Positions 22,361-29,916 of a stretch of DNA of 35,309 bases are shown piece after piece. A program made the position numbers and the translations under genes. Origin of the DNA: JBBQWS01 sp038210415 (GTDB lineage Bacteria > Actinomycetota > Actinomycetes > Prado026); NCBI GenBank assembly GCA_038210415.1, contig JBBQWS010000035.1, forward strand, positions 1 to 35,309, in the 5' to 3' direction. Each line of letters starts with the position of its first letter. Position 1 is the first letter of the stretch. A model generated the notes under the pieces. The model ran no database searches, was not told the origin of the DNA, and saw only the letters and a program-made list of their open reading frames with translations.

Positions 22361-23875
22361 TTGTCGTCGCCCACGTTCGTCCTCGAGTCGGTCGCCGCCA
22401 TCGCTGGTCCGCAGGCTCCGGACGTGCTCGTCGTCGCGGTGGAGCCGGCCGGTGCGGGCGCCCGACCCGCACGTGGACTGCGAGGCGCGCTGCCGGACGG
22501 TCCCGACCTGGCTGCGCGGCTGTCCCGCGAACAGGCGAACGGTCGCGCGGGCGAGATCACGACCGTACGGCTGGCGACCGGGTCCGCATCGGCCGCGCCG
22601 GCCGCGCCAGCGGTGCTGGCGCTCGGCTTCGGCGACCGGTCGCCGTCCGATGCGCGCAAGGCCGGGGCCGCACTCGGCCGGCGGCTGGCGGGCAAGGAGC
22701 TCGTGCTCGTGCTGCCCGGGTCCGTGGGTGGTGGCCGGCTGCTAGCAGCGTTCGTCGAGGGCTACTCGCTCGCGTCGTACGTCCCACGGCGGTCCGGGCT
22801 GACCGCCCAGCCGGTGGTGGACACGCAGGTGACCCTCGCGGTGCGCGATCCGGAGCCGGTGGCTGAGGCCCTGCGCCGGGCCGTGTGCACTGCCCGCGCC
22901 GTCCACCTGGCCCGCGACCTCGCGCACACCCCGGCCGACGTCAAGTCGCCGCAGTGGCTCGCGGACCAGGCGGTCTCGACCGCTGCGTCCTGCGGGCTGC
23001 ACGTGCGGGTGCGCGACGAGCGCGAGCTGCTGGTCGAGGGGTTCGGCGGTCTGCTCGGTGTCGGCCGCGGCTCGGTGCGGTCGCCGCGTTTCGTCGAGCT
23101 GACCTACGCACCTTCCGGGGTCTCGGCCAAGGCCGCTCGAGCCCTCGAGCACGTCGTGCTGGTCGGCAAGGGGATCACCTTCGACTCCGGCGGGATCTCG
23201 ATCAAACCGGCCGCGAACCTCGAGCTGATGAAGACCGACATGGCGGGCGCGGCGGCCGTCCTCGCCGCGATGAGTGCGCTGGCAGATCTCGCTGTCCCGG
23301 TGCGGGTCACCGGGCTGCTGGCGATCGCCGAGAATCTCCCGGGCGCCGGGTCGATGCGGCCTGGCGACGTGATCACGCCGTACGGCGGAGCGCGCACCGT
23401 CGAAGTGCTCAACACGGACGCCGAGGGCCGGCTGGTGCTCGCCGATGCCCTTGCGTACGCCGACCGCGTGCTGAACCCCGACGTCGTGGTCGACATCGCC
23501 ACGCTGACCGGCGCGGCGACGCTCGGACTCGGTCGGCGCGACGCGCCGCTCTACGCGACGGACGAGCGGCTGGCTGCCGGGCTCGAACGGGCCGCAGTCA
23601 CGTCCGGTGAACGGGTCTGGCGGATGCCACTCGTCGACGACTACCGACCGGCGATCTCGTCCTCGGTCGCCGACCTGGCGAATGCGGCTACCGGCGGCCT
23701 GGGCGGCGGCTCGATCATGGCGGCGCTGTTCCTGCGCGAGTTCACCGGCGGCCGGCCCTGGGCTCACCTCGACATCGCCGGCACCGGCCGGTCCGACCGA
23801 GACGTCGACGAGCTGTGCAAGGGCGGCACGGGGTACGGCGTGCGCCTGCTGCTGACGTGGCTGGTCGACCGGTAG
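22361..23875 (+). CDS. pepA: Leucyl aminopeptidase (M17)
   Basis: 504 residues, a cytoplasmic zinc/manganese aminopeptidase. The catalytic domain shows VGKGITFDSGGISIKP with metal/catalytic Lys270 and Asp275, MKTDMAGAAAV, and the family signature NTDAEGRL at 351-358. The N-terminal domain (residues 1-160) is the macro-like domain of M17 peptidases. The predicted start is TTG 22361, preceded by GAAAGG eight bases upstream; the first residues SSPTFVLESVAA agree with the family start. It converges on the methyltransferase gene with an eight-base gap. Confidence 0.95.
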   Translation: MSSPTFVLESVAAIAGPQAPDVLVVAVEPAGAGARPARGLRGALPDGPDLAARLSREQANGRAGEITTVRLATGSASAAPAAPAVLALGFGDRSPSDARKAGAALGRRLAGKELVLVLPGSVGGGRLLAAFVEGYSLASYVPRRSGLTAQPVVDTQVTLAVRDPEPVAEALRRAVCTARAVHLARDLAHTPADVKSPQWLADQAVSTAASCGLHVRVRDERELLVEGFGGLLGVGRGSVRSPRFVELTYAPSGVSAKAARALEHVVLVGKGITFDSGGISIKPAANLELMKTDMAGAAAVLAAMSALADLAVPVRVTGLLAIAENLPGAGSMRPGDVITPYGGARTVEVLNTDAEGRLVLADALAYADRVLNPDVVVDIATLTGAATLGLGRRDAPLYATDERLAAGLERAAVTSGERVWRMPLVDDYRPAISSSVADLANAATGGLGGGSIMAALFLREFTGGRPWAHLDIAGTGRSDRDVDELCKGGTGYGVRLLLTWLVDR

Positions 23876-23883
23876 GGCTGGGC

Positions 23884-24537
23884 TCAGACTTTGCGGCCGA
23901 CGAGCAGCCCGTCGCCGACGGGGAGCAGCAGCGGCAGGAACCGCTCGTCCTCGAGGAGCTGCCGGCCGAGCTCGCGCAGCCCCACCGTCTCAGGGTCGCG
24001 CTGGGCGGGGTCGGCCACCTTGCCGCCGTGCAGCGCATGGTCGAACACGACCACGCCACCGGAACGGAGCAGCCGGTGCGCCTCGGTGAGGCAGTCGGCG
24101 AACTCGCGCGGGTCGCCGTCGCAGAACACGAGGTCGTACGCGTCGTCGGTGAGCCGGGGGAGGACGTCGAGGGCCTGCCCGAGGATCGTGCGGGTGCGGC
24201 CGTGGGCGACCCCCTCGTCGGTGAACGCCTCGCGGGCCAGGCGCAGGTGCTCGGCCTCGGTCTCGACTGTGGTGAGGATGCCGTCACCGGCCATCCCGCG
24301 CAGCAGCCACACACCGGACACGCCGGTGCCGGTGCCGATCTCGACCACAGCCCGGGCGTCGAGCAGGGCGGCGAGCAGCCGCAGAGCCGCGCCCGCACCC
24401 GGGGTCACGGCCGCGCAGCCGACCTCGTCGGCCCGCTGCCGGGCAGCGGTGAGCACGGCGTCCTCGGGCACATAGGCGTCGGCGTAGGCCGCGCTGGCAG
24501 CGTACGAGCCGACCTCAGGTGCTGGGGGCGTGCTGAT
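23884..24537 (-). CDS. SAM-dependent O-methyltransferase, probable ATC start
   Basis: 217 residues if initiated at ATC 24537. The core has VVEIGTGTGVSGVWLLRGM (SAM-binding motif I), TTVETEAEHLRLAREAF, DLVFCDGDPREF and SGGVVVFDHALHGGKVADP, like the class I O-methyltransferase of the Rv1220c position next to sigE. The ORF's first GTG (24471) would drop the conserved YADAYVPEDAVL region. Upstream in frame are 22 codons beginning ISTPPAPEVG, with AGGAGG five bases before the ATC, and no ATG, GTG or TTG start in that stretch. The substrate is unknown. The gene is divergent from sigE. Confidence 0.82.
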   Translation of the reverse strand: MSTPPAPEVGSYAASAAYADAYVPEDAVLTAARQRADEVGCAAVTPGAGAALRLLAALLDARAVVEIGTGTGVSGVWLLRGMAGDGILTTVETEAEHLRLAREAFTDEGVAHGRTRTILGQALDVLPRLTDDAYDLVFCDGDPREFADCLTEAHRLLRSGGVVVFDHALHGGKVADPAQRDPETVGLRELGRQLLEDERFLPLLLPVGDGLLVGRKV

Positions 24538-24555
24538 CGTGGCCTCCTCGGCTCT

Positions 24556-24602
24556 GTTCGTCGTTCGTCGGCCCAGTTCGTCGTTCGTCGGCCCAGTTCG
24601 TC
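24556..24602. repeat. Direct repeat of 20-bp units upstream of methyltransferase gene
   Basis: GTTCGTCGTTCGTCGGCCCA at 24556-24575 is repeated exactly at 24576-24595, with a third partial copy to 24602. Each unit itself contains GTTCGTC twice, so the tract presents five evenly placed GTTCGTC motifs. Confidence 0.85.
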
Positions 24603-24637
24603 CCCTTCAGCGTACCCAGAGGCGGCCCGCTGATCGG

Positions 24638-24663
24638 GGAACCGCGCTCGTCTGCGAGGCGTT
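24638..24663 (+). promoter_or_regulatory. Candidate ECF-type promoter of sigE
   Basis: GGAAC at 24638-24642 and CGTT at 24660-24663 are separated by 17 bases, which fits the SigE/SigH-type ECF consensus. Transcription would start about 105 bases before the sigE ATG, suggesting positive autoregulation or cross-activation. Confidence 0.45.
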
Positions 24664-24735
24664 CTCCTAGTGAGGCCGATGGTCACGGGCGATCTCGCGT
24701 GTCCGAAGTCTCAGCCAATCCTTAGGTTTTCTGGC

Positions 24736-24748
24736 GGTTGTCACAACC
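24736..24748. promoter_or_regulatory. Palindrome GGTTGTCACAACC in sigE leader
   Basis: A perfect 13-bp inverted repeat centred 34 bases before the sigE start codon. It could be an operator; the TTGTCA inside also resembles a -35 but no matching -10 is seen. Confidence 0.35.
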
Positions 24749-24775
24749 CCGCTCGGGGGAGAATGGAGGTGCCGG

Positions 24776-25429
24776 ATGCAGGTCCGGTCCATCCTCCGGA
24801 AGGCAAACTTCGTGGCCACCGCAGCGCCCGCCCCCCTCGACCGGTCCGTCGGTCCTGCCGACGTCGGCACGGTCGTGCTGGACGCCTGGGCGGCGCCGAG
24901 CTGGGAGGACGTCGTCACGATGCACTCCGCCCGGGTGTACCGGCTCGCCTACCGTCTCACCGGAAACCGGCACGACGCCGAGGACCTCACGCAGGAGGTG
25001 TTCGTCCGGGTCTTCCGGTCGCTGTCCTCCTACACCCCCGGCACGTTCGAGGGCTGGCTGCACCGGATCACCACCAACCTCTTCCTCGACCAGATGCGGC
25101 GCAAGGCTCGGATCCGGTTCGACGCGCTGCCCGACGACGCCGCAGACCGCCTCCCGGGCACCGGGCCGGGCCCGTCCCAGGTCTACGACGACACGCACTT
25201 CGACGACGACGTCCAGCGGGCCCTCGACGCCCTGATCCCCGAGTTCCGCGCGGCCGTCGTCCTGGCCGACATCGAGGGGTACACGTACGAAGAGATCGCC
25301 GCCACGCTCGGCATCAAGCTGGGCACCGTCCGCAGCCGGATCCACCGCGGCCGCTCCCAGCTGCGTGCGGCCCTGGCCCACCGGGCCCCCAACGCGCTGC
25401 CCGTGCCCGTGGGTGAGCCGGGCCGGTGA
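24776..25429 (+). CDS. sigE: ECF RNA polymerase sigma factor SigE
   Basis: 217 residues. Region 2 has VYRLAYRLTGNRHDAEDLTQ followed by EVFVRVFRSLSSY and the -10-recognising WLHRITTNLFLDQMRRK; region 4 has LIPEFRAAVVLADIEGYTYE, then EIAATLGIKLGTVRSRIHRG, the helix-turn-helix for the -35. The order sigE, anti-sigma, htrA, tatB identifies it with mycobacterial SigE, which answers surface stress. ATG 24776 has GGAGGTG at a good distance. The gene overlaps the anti-sigma gene by GTGA, as expected for a sigma/anti-sigma pair made in fixed proportion. Confidence 0.95.
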   Translation: MQVRSILRKANFVATAAPAPLDRSVGPADVGTVVLDAWAAPSWEDVVTMHSARVYRLAYRLTGNRHDAEDLTQEVFVRVFRSLSSYTPGTFEGWLHRITTNLFLDQMRRKARIRFDALPDDAADRLPGTGPGPSQVYDDTHFDDDVQRALDALIPEFRAAVVLADIEGYTYEEIAATLGIKLGTVRSRIHRGRSQLRAALAHRAPNALPVPVGEPGR

Positions 25430-26775
25430 GCCTGCCGGAACGCCACCTCGGCGACCGGGCCGCGGCCCTCGTCGACGGTCGGCTCGCGCCCGACGAGCGG
25501 GCCGCGCTGCTCGAGCACCTGGGCCGTTGCGGGCCTTGCCGGGCGCAGTACGACGAGCAGCGGGTGATCAAGGGGCTGCTGGCAGACCTGCGCGGCGTCG
25601 AGGCGCCCGACGACCTCACTCTGCGACTGGCCCGGCTCGCAGTCCCTTCCCTGCCCGAGCCGGGCCAGTCCTACCTCGCTCCGGTCGTCGCCCGCTCGGT
25701 TCGGTCCGAGCGGGTCGGGCGGTCCGCCGCCCGCCGGGTCCGGCTCGCCGGTGCAGGGCTCCTGTCCGTCAGCCTGGTCGGCACCGGTGCCGCATACGCC
25801 GTCGGAGCGGCCCCGGTGGGCCTGGCTGTCGTCCCGCCCGTCGACCGGTTCGTCCGCGAGCACGACCACGTGTCCGGGGGACTGCCGCTGTCCGAGCCGG
25901 TGCTGGCCCAGGTCCTGCCCACCTCGGCTCCGCCCGGTCCGTCCAGCACCCTCCCGGCGATGTCGGCCGCGACGACGTCTTCGACGCTGCCCTCCGAGGA
26001 GCCGGTGTTCGCGTCGGCCCCGGCGAGCGACCCGGAGGCGGTCCGGCTGCTCCAGCGGGGGCTGACCGCCGACTCGTCCCTGGCTTTCACCGGCACCGAG
26101 ATCGTTCGCATCGCCGGAACCGCAGACCACCACCTGCAGGTGATCCACCTGCCCGGGCGTGGCGCCGTCGTCACGACTGTGGGCGCAGGCAGCAGCGGCC
26201 AGGCCGTCTTCGACGGTGACAGCGCGCGCTGGAACGACCGCATGCTCGGCCTGCTCGGCGGCAGCTACCAGCTCGTCGTCGGCGCCGACCAGGTGTTCCT
26301 CGGTCGACCGGTCCACACCGTTCAGGCGCTGCGGGCCGACGGCTCAGCGGCGGCGCTGTTCCACCTGGACTCCAGCACCGGGTTGCCCCTGGCTCGCAGC
26401 CAGTACGACCGCAGCGGCACGCTGGTGCGCTCGGCGAGCCTCACCAGCCTGAGCTTCTCGGTCACCAGCCCGACCCACCTGCCCCCGATGCTGCCGTCGG
26501 CGCGCACCGCCGACCTGTCGACCAGCGACACGAGCCGCTGGGCCGCACAGGGGTGGCCCTGCCCGATGCAGCTCGGCGGGCTGACCCTGGTCGGCGCTGC
26601 CGGCGTGTCCGGCACCGGCGGCAGCGTCCTGCACCTGACCTACTCGGACGGGCTCAGCGTCGTGTCGTTGTTCATCCAGCCCGGTCACCTCGATGCGCCG
26701 GCGGCCGCCCCACCGGTGCGCGCGGCGACCCTTCCGCCAGGCACACCGCCAGTGTTCTGGAGCGCCCGCGGCTAG
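25426..26775 (+). CDS. rseA: Membrane anti-sigma factor fused to RseB/MucB-like sensor, truncated by in-frame TAG
   Basis: 449 residues to the first stop. Residues 20-45 carry a zinc-associated anti-sigma motif, H31-x3-C35-x2-C38, expected to hold SigE at the membrane and, in this family, to sense oxidation. A transmembrane helix lies at about 106-130. The extracytoplasmic part is unlike the short mycobacterial RseA: residues about 205-345 (LAFTGTEIVRIAGTADHHLQ, HLPGRGAVVT, LGRPVHTVQAL and STGLPLARSQYD) resemble the MucB/RseB N-terminal fold and about 365-449 the RseB C-terminal domain. So sensor and anti-sigma may be one polypeptide. The frame meets TAG at 26773 and stays open for 51 more family-like codons (next entry). 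Confidence 0.85.
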   Translation: MSLPERHLGDRAAALVDGRLAPDERAALLEHLGRCGPCRAQYDEQRVIKGLLADLRGVEAPDDLTLRLARLAVPSLPEPGQSYLAPVVARSVRSERVGRSAARRVRLAGAGLLSVSLVGTGAAYAVGAAPVGLAVVPPVDRFVREHDHVSGGLPLSEPVLAQVLPTSAPPGPSSTLPAMSAATTSSTLPSEEPVFASAPASDPEAVRLLQRGLTADSSLAFTGTEIVRIAGTADHHLQVIHLPGRGAVVTTVGAGSSGQAVFDGDSARWNDRMLGLLGGSYQLVVGADQVFLGRPVHTVQALRADGSAAALFHLDSSTGLPLARSQYDRSGTLVRSASLTSLSFSVTSPTHLPPMLPSARTADLSTSDTSRWAAQGWPCPMQLGGLTLVGAAGVSGTGGSVLHLTYSDGLSVVSLFIQPGHLDAPAAAPPVRAATLPPGTPPVFWSARG

Positions 26776-26931
26776 GTCTTCACTGTGGTGTCCGACGCGC
26801 CCGACGGTGAGGTCGACGCGGTCGTCGCGGCGCTGCCGCACGGAGGGCCTGATCCGGCTGCGACGTCCATCCCGGACCGGCTGGGCCGGGGTGCTGGGCG
26901 TTTGCTCTCCTGGTTGAATCCTCTCGACTGA
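26776..26931 (+). pseudogene. In-frame C-terminal remnant of the anti-sigma/RseB fusion after TAG
   Basis: Continuing the same frame past TAG 26773-26775 gives VFTVVSDAPDGEVDAVVAAL, PHGGPDPAATSIPDR and LGRGAGRLLSWLNPLD, then TGA 26929-26931. Third positions remain G/C-rich, and the pattern resembles the final strand and helix of RseB-like proteins, where G-Y-V-F/Y-T-V-V-x-D-A-P is expected. The TAG stands exactly where a TAC (Tyr) would fit. A nonsense mutation, sequencing error or stop readthrough are all possible. A separate gene from GTG 26787 is less likely, since no ribosome site precedes it. Confidence 0.55.
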
Positions 26932-26979
26932 TCGTTTCGCCCGCCGACGCACCCCCATGGCCCGGAGGATCTGACTTCG

Positions 26980-28275
26980 ATGACTGACGAGCCGAACCCG
27001 TTCGCCCCTCCGCCGCGCGCGCCCGGTGCCGACGCCTACGGCAGCCCGTTCACGACACGTCATCGTGCGTCGGACGTACCGTCCGAGCCGTCGTTCGCGC
27101 CCTACGGCGGCCAGCCGACCACGCAACTGCAGCTGGACACGCTGCAGCTGGACACGCTGGGCGACCCGCTGCCCGAACCCGGAATGCGACGTGGCCCGCG
27201 CACCGGGACCCTGCTTGCAGGGGCTGCCGTGGTGGCCCTGGTGGCCGGTGGCCTCGGCGGCGCCGGCGGGGTCTGGTGGGAGCACCGTTCGACGTCCAGC
27301 AACGTGCTCGACTCGGGGGCCAGTCTCGGTGCGCCGCCGTCGGGCTCGCTGTCCCGCCCGCCGGAGTCCGTCGCCGGTATCGCCCAGAAGGTGCTGCCGT
27401 CAGTCGTGCTGATCAAGGTGGTCGCCGGATCTGGCGGCGACACCGGCTCAGGCTTCGTCCTGCGCAGTGACGGCTACATCCTCACCAACAACCACGTGGT
27501 CGCCGCCGGCGTCACCGACGGCAAGATCTCGGTGGTCTTCGCCAACGGCGACTCGGTGCCCGCGAAGATCGTGGGCCGTTCGCCGGCGTACGACCTCGCG
27601 GTGCTCAAGGTCGACCGCACCGGCCTTCCGGCGGTGACGCTGGGGAACTCCGACGACGTCGTCGTCGGGGACCAGGCGATCGCCATCGGCGCGCCGCTGG
27701 GCCTTGCCGGCACGGTCACGAGCGGCATCATCAGCGCCCGCAACCGTCCGGTCACCACCGGCGGCCTCGACACCGGATCCGACCCGTCGTACATCTCGGC
27801 GCTGCAGACCGACGCCGCCGTCAATCCGGGGAACTCGGGCGGACCGCTCGTCGACGGACAGGGCCGGGTCATCGGGGTCAACTCGGCGATTGCCACCCTC
27901 TCCAACGGCACGGGGCAGTCCGGCTCGATCGGCCTGGGCTTCTCGATCCCGGTCAACCAGGCTCGGCGGGTGTCCGAGCAGATCGTCCGCACCGGTTCCG
28001 CGACGTACCCCATCGTCGGGGTGCAGCTCGACAAGGCCTACCAGGGGGTCGGCGCCCGGATCTCGCAGGTCGCGGCCGACGGGCCGTCCGCGAAGGCCGG
28101 CCTCAAGGTCGGCGACATCGTCCGTATGGTCGACGGTCAGGCAGTGACCCGGGCGGAGGAGCTGATCGTGGCCATCCGGGCCAAGCAGCCGGGCGACGTA
28201 GTGACCCTGGTCGTCGAACGCGATGGCAGGGAGCAGTCACCGGTGTCGGTGACCCTGGGTTCTCGGACCGGCTGA
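26980..28275 (+). CDS. htrA: HtrA-like membrane serine protease with PDZ domain
   Basis: 431 residues. A 65-residue Pro-rich cytoplasmic part precedes a membrane helix (LLAGAAVVALVAGGLGGAGG, about 75-95). The trypsin-like domain has the catalytic triad His172 (ILTNNHVV), Asp205 (AYDLAVLKV) and Ser286 (NPGNSGGPLVDG); a PDZ domain follows from about 345 (VGARISQVAADGPSAKAGLK, VGDIVRMVDGQAVT). It should degrade or refold damaged envelope proteins and may act on the anti-sigma factor. It follows the anti-sigma gene by 48 bases after the remnant; GGAGGA is 11 bases before the ATG. The cytoplasmic part includes an exact 15-bp duplication at 27127-27156 (LQLDTLQLDTL). Confidence 0.94.
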   Translation: MTDEPNPFAPPPRAPGADAYGSPFTTRHRASDVPSEPSFAPYGGQPTTQLQLDTLQLDTLGDPLPEPGMRRGPRTGTLLAGAAVVALVAGGLGGAGGVWWEHRSTSSNVLDSGASLGAPPSGSLSRPPESVAGIAQKVLPSVVLIKVVAGSGGDTGSGFVLRSDGYILTNNHVVAAGVTDGKISVVFANGDSVPAKIVGRSPAYDLAVLKVDRTGLPAVTLGNSDDVVVGDQAIAIGAPLGLAGTVTSGIISARNRPVTTGGLDTGSDPSYISALQTDAAVNPGNSGGPLVDGQGRVIGVNSAIATLSNGTGQSGSIGLGFSIPVNQARRVSEQIVRTGSATYPIVGVQLDKAYQGVGARISQVAADGPSAKAGLKVGDIVRMVDGQAVTRAEELIVAIRAKQPGDVVTLVVERDGREQSPVSVTLGSRTG

Positions 28276-28297
28276 GGGTTCTCGGACCGGCTCAGCC
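28257..28297 (+). repeat. Direct repeat forming a hairpin at the htrA stop
   Basis: GGGTTCTCGGACCGGCT at 28257-28273 recurs at 28276-28292, duplicating the last htrA codons. The change after the second unit creates GGCTGAG (28270-28276) and CTCAGCC (28291-28297), a 7-bp stem over a 14-base loop that includes the stop codon. It may attenuate transcription between htrA and tatB. Confidence 0.6.
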
Positions 28298-28366
28298 CGC
28301 CGACGTCTAGGCTGACCCCACAGCGGCGCGGGCCGAGCGGGCAGTGACCGGACCAGGAGGTGAGCA

Positions 28367-28762
28367 GTGTTCGACGTCGGACTCGGTGAGATCGCGCTCG
28401 TGCTGTTCGCCTCGTTGTTCATCTTCGGGCCGGACCGGCTGCCGCAGGTCGCCGCTCAGGCTGCTCGGGCGCTGCGCCAGATCCGTGGGCTCGCCGCCGG
28501 TGCCCGGTCCGAGCTCACCGACGCTCTCGGGCCCGAGTTCACCGACCTGGGCAAGGACCTGGGCCTGGGTGAGCTGCGCGACCTGGCTGGCCTGCGTTCG
28601 CTCGACCCGCGCAAAACCATCACCAGCGCGCTCCTCGGCGGCGACGACCCGGCACCTGCCGCTGCGCCCCAGCCCGCGATCCCGGCGCCCGAGCCCGCGA
28701 TCCCGGCAGCCCGGCCGGCTCCGAGCGCCGCTCCGCTGGCGTTCGACCCCGACGCGACTTAA
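28367..28762 (+). CDS. tatB: Twin-arginine translocase subunit TatB
   Basis: 131 residues. FDVGLGEIALVLFASLFIFG is the short N-terminal membrane helix with the conserved Glu, followed by PDRLPQVAAQAARALRQIRG, the amphipathic helix with the FGP hinge, then a cytoplasmic Pro/Ala-rich tail with the near-repeat QPAIPAPEPAIPAARP. TatB binds Tat signal peptides with TatC. GTG 28367 follows AGGAGGT. The position after htrA matches Rv1224. tatA and tatC are not in the window. Its TAA shares the tetranucleotide TTAA with the mrp stop. Confidence 0.93.
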   Translation: MFDVGLGEIALVLFASLFIFGPDRLPQVAAQAARALRQIRGLAAGARSELTDALGPEFTDLGKDLGLGELRDLAGLRSLDPRKTITSALLGGDDPAPAAAPQPAIPAPEPAIPAARPAPSAAPLAFDPDAT

Positions 28763-29898
28763 CGCGGACTCAGGTTCAGCGACATACCGGCCAGGCCGCG
28801 AGGCTTGGCGGTCAGCTGCTTGGCGATCGCAGCCAGGACGACGGCCGCGGGCGACTGCGGGTCGCTGAGCACGAGGGGTTCGCCGACGTCGGCCTGCTCG
28901 CGCAACGCCTGGTCGACCGGTATCTGGCCGAGCAGGGGGACGTCGGACCCGATTGCCCGGGTCAGCGCCGCCGCCACGAGCGCGCCGCCGCCGGACCCGA
29001 ACAGCTCCATCCGGCTGCCGTCCGGCAGGTCGAGCCAGGACATGTTCTCGATCACTCCAGCGATCCGTTGGTGGGTCTGCAGGGCGATGGTGCCGGCCCG
29101 CTCGGCGACCTCGGCGGCCGCGGCCTGGGGGGTGGTCACGACCAGGATCTCGGCGCTCGGGACGAGCTGGGCGATCGAGATCGCGATGTCTCCGGTGCCC
29201 GGCGGCAGGTCCAGCAGCAGCACGTCGAGGTCGCCCCAGTAGACGTCGCCGAGGAACTGCTGAAGCGCGCGGTGGAGCATCGGGCCCCGCCAGACCACCG
29301 GGGTGTTGCCCTGTGTGAACATGCCGATCGAGATGACCCGTACGCCGTGCGCCGATGGCGGCATGATCATGTTGTCGACCTGGGTGGGTCGCCCGTCGAC
29401 GCCCAGCATCCGCGGCACCGAGTGGCCGTAGATGTCGGCGTCGACCACTCCGACCGACAGCCCGGACTCAGCCATTGCCGCCGCGAGGTTGACGGTGACG
29501 GAGGACTTGCCGACGCCGCCCTTGCCGGACGCGACCGCGAACACCTTGGTGAGCGAGCCGGGCTGGGCGAACGGGATGTCGCGCTCGGCCTGGCCGCCGC
29601 GCAGGCGCGCCGACAGGGCGGTGCGCTGGTCGGGGCTCATCACGTCGAGCTCGACCGTCACCCCCGTGACGTCGGCCACCGCCGAGACCGCGGCCGTGAC
29701 CCGCTGGGTGATCTCGTCGCGCATCGGGCATCCCGAGACGGTGAGCCAGACGTCCACCCGGACCTGGCCCTCGGGCACCCCGTCGCCGCCGACGGTCACG
29801 GACTTGACCATGTCGAGCTCGGTGATCGGCTTGCGGATCTCCGGGTCGTCGACGGTGGCGAGGGCGGCTTGGATCAGCTCGAGCGAGGGTGCGGGCAT
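28759..29898 (-). CDS. mrp: Mrp/ApbC iron-sulfur cluster carrier ATPase
   Basis: 379 residues. The first 90 are a DUF59/MIP18-like domain (DDPEIRKPITELDMVKSVTV, VSGCPMRDEITQRV). The deviant Walker A ASGKGGVGKSSVTVNLA has the signature Lys and catalytic Lys131; DADIYGHSVPRMLG, DLPPGTGDIAISIAQLVP and TTPQAAAAEVAERAG complete the MinD/Mrp fold. The usual C-x-x-C after GVIENMS is replaced by WLDLPDG, so cluster binding would need other ligands; I believe this is common in actinobacterial Mrp but have not checked. It is tail to tail with tatB. Start ATG 29898. Confidence 0.93.
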   Translation of the reverse strand: MPAPSLELIQAALATVDDPEIRKPITELDMVKSVTVGGDGVPEGQVRVDVWLTVSGCPMRDEITQRVTAAVSAVADVTGVTVELDVMSPDQRTALSARLRGGQAERDIPFAQPGSLTKVFAVASGKGGVGKSSVTVNLAAAMAESGLSVGVVDADIYGHSVPRMLGVDGRPTQVDNMIMPPSAHGVRVISIGMFTQGNTPVVWRGPMLHRALQQFLGDVYWGDLDVLLLDLPPGTGDIAISIAQLVPSAEILVVTTPQAAAAEVAERAGTIALQTHQRIAGVIENMSWLDLPDGSRMELFGSGGGALVAAALTRAIGSDVPLLGQIPVDQALREQADVGEPLVLSDPQSPAAVVLAAIAKQLTAKPRGLAGMSLNLSPR

Positions 29899-29916
29899 GC
29901 CCCGATCGTACGTCGC

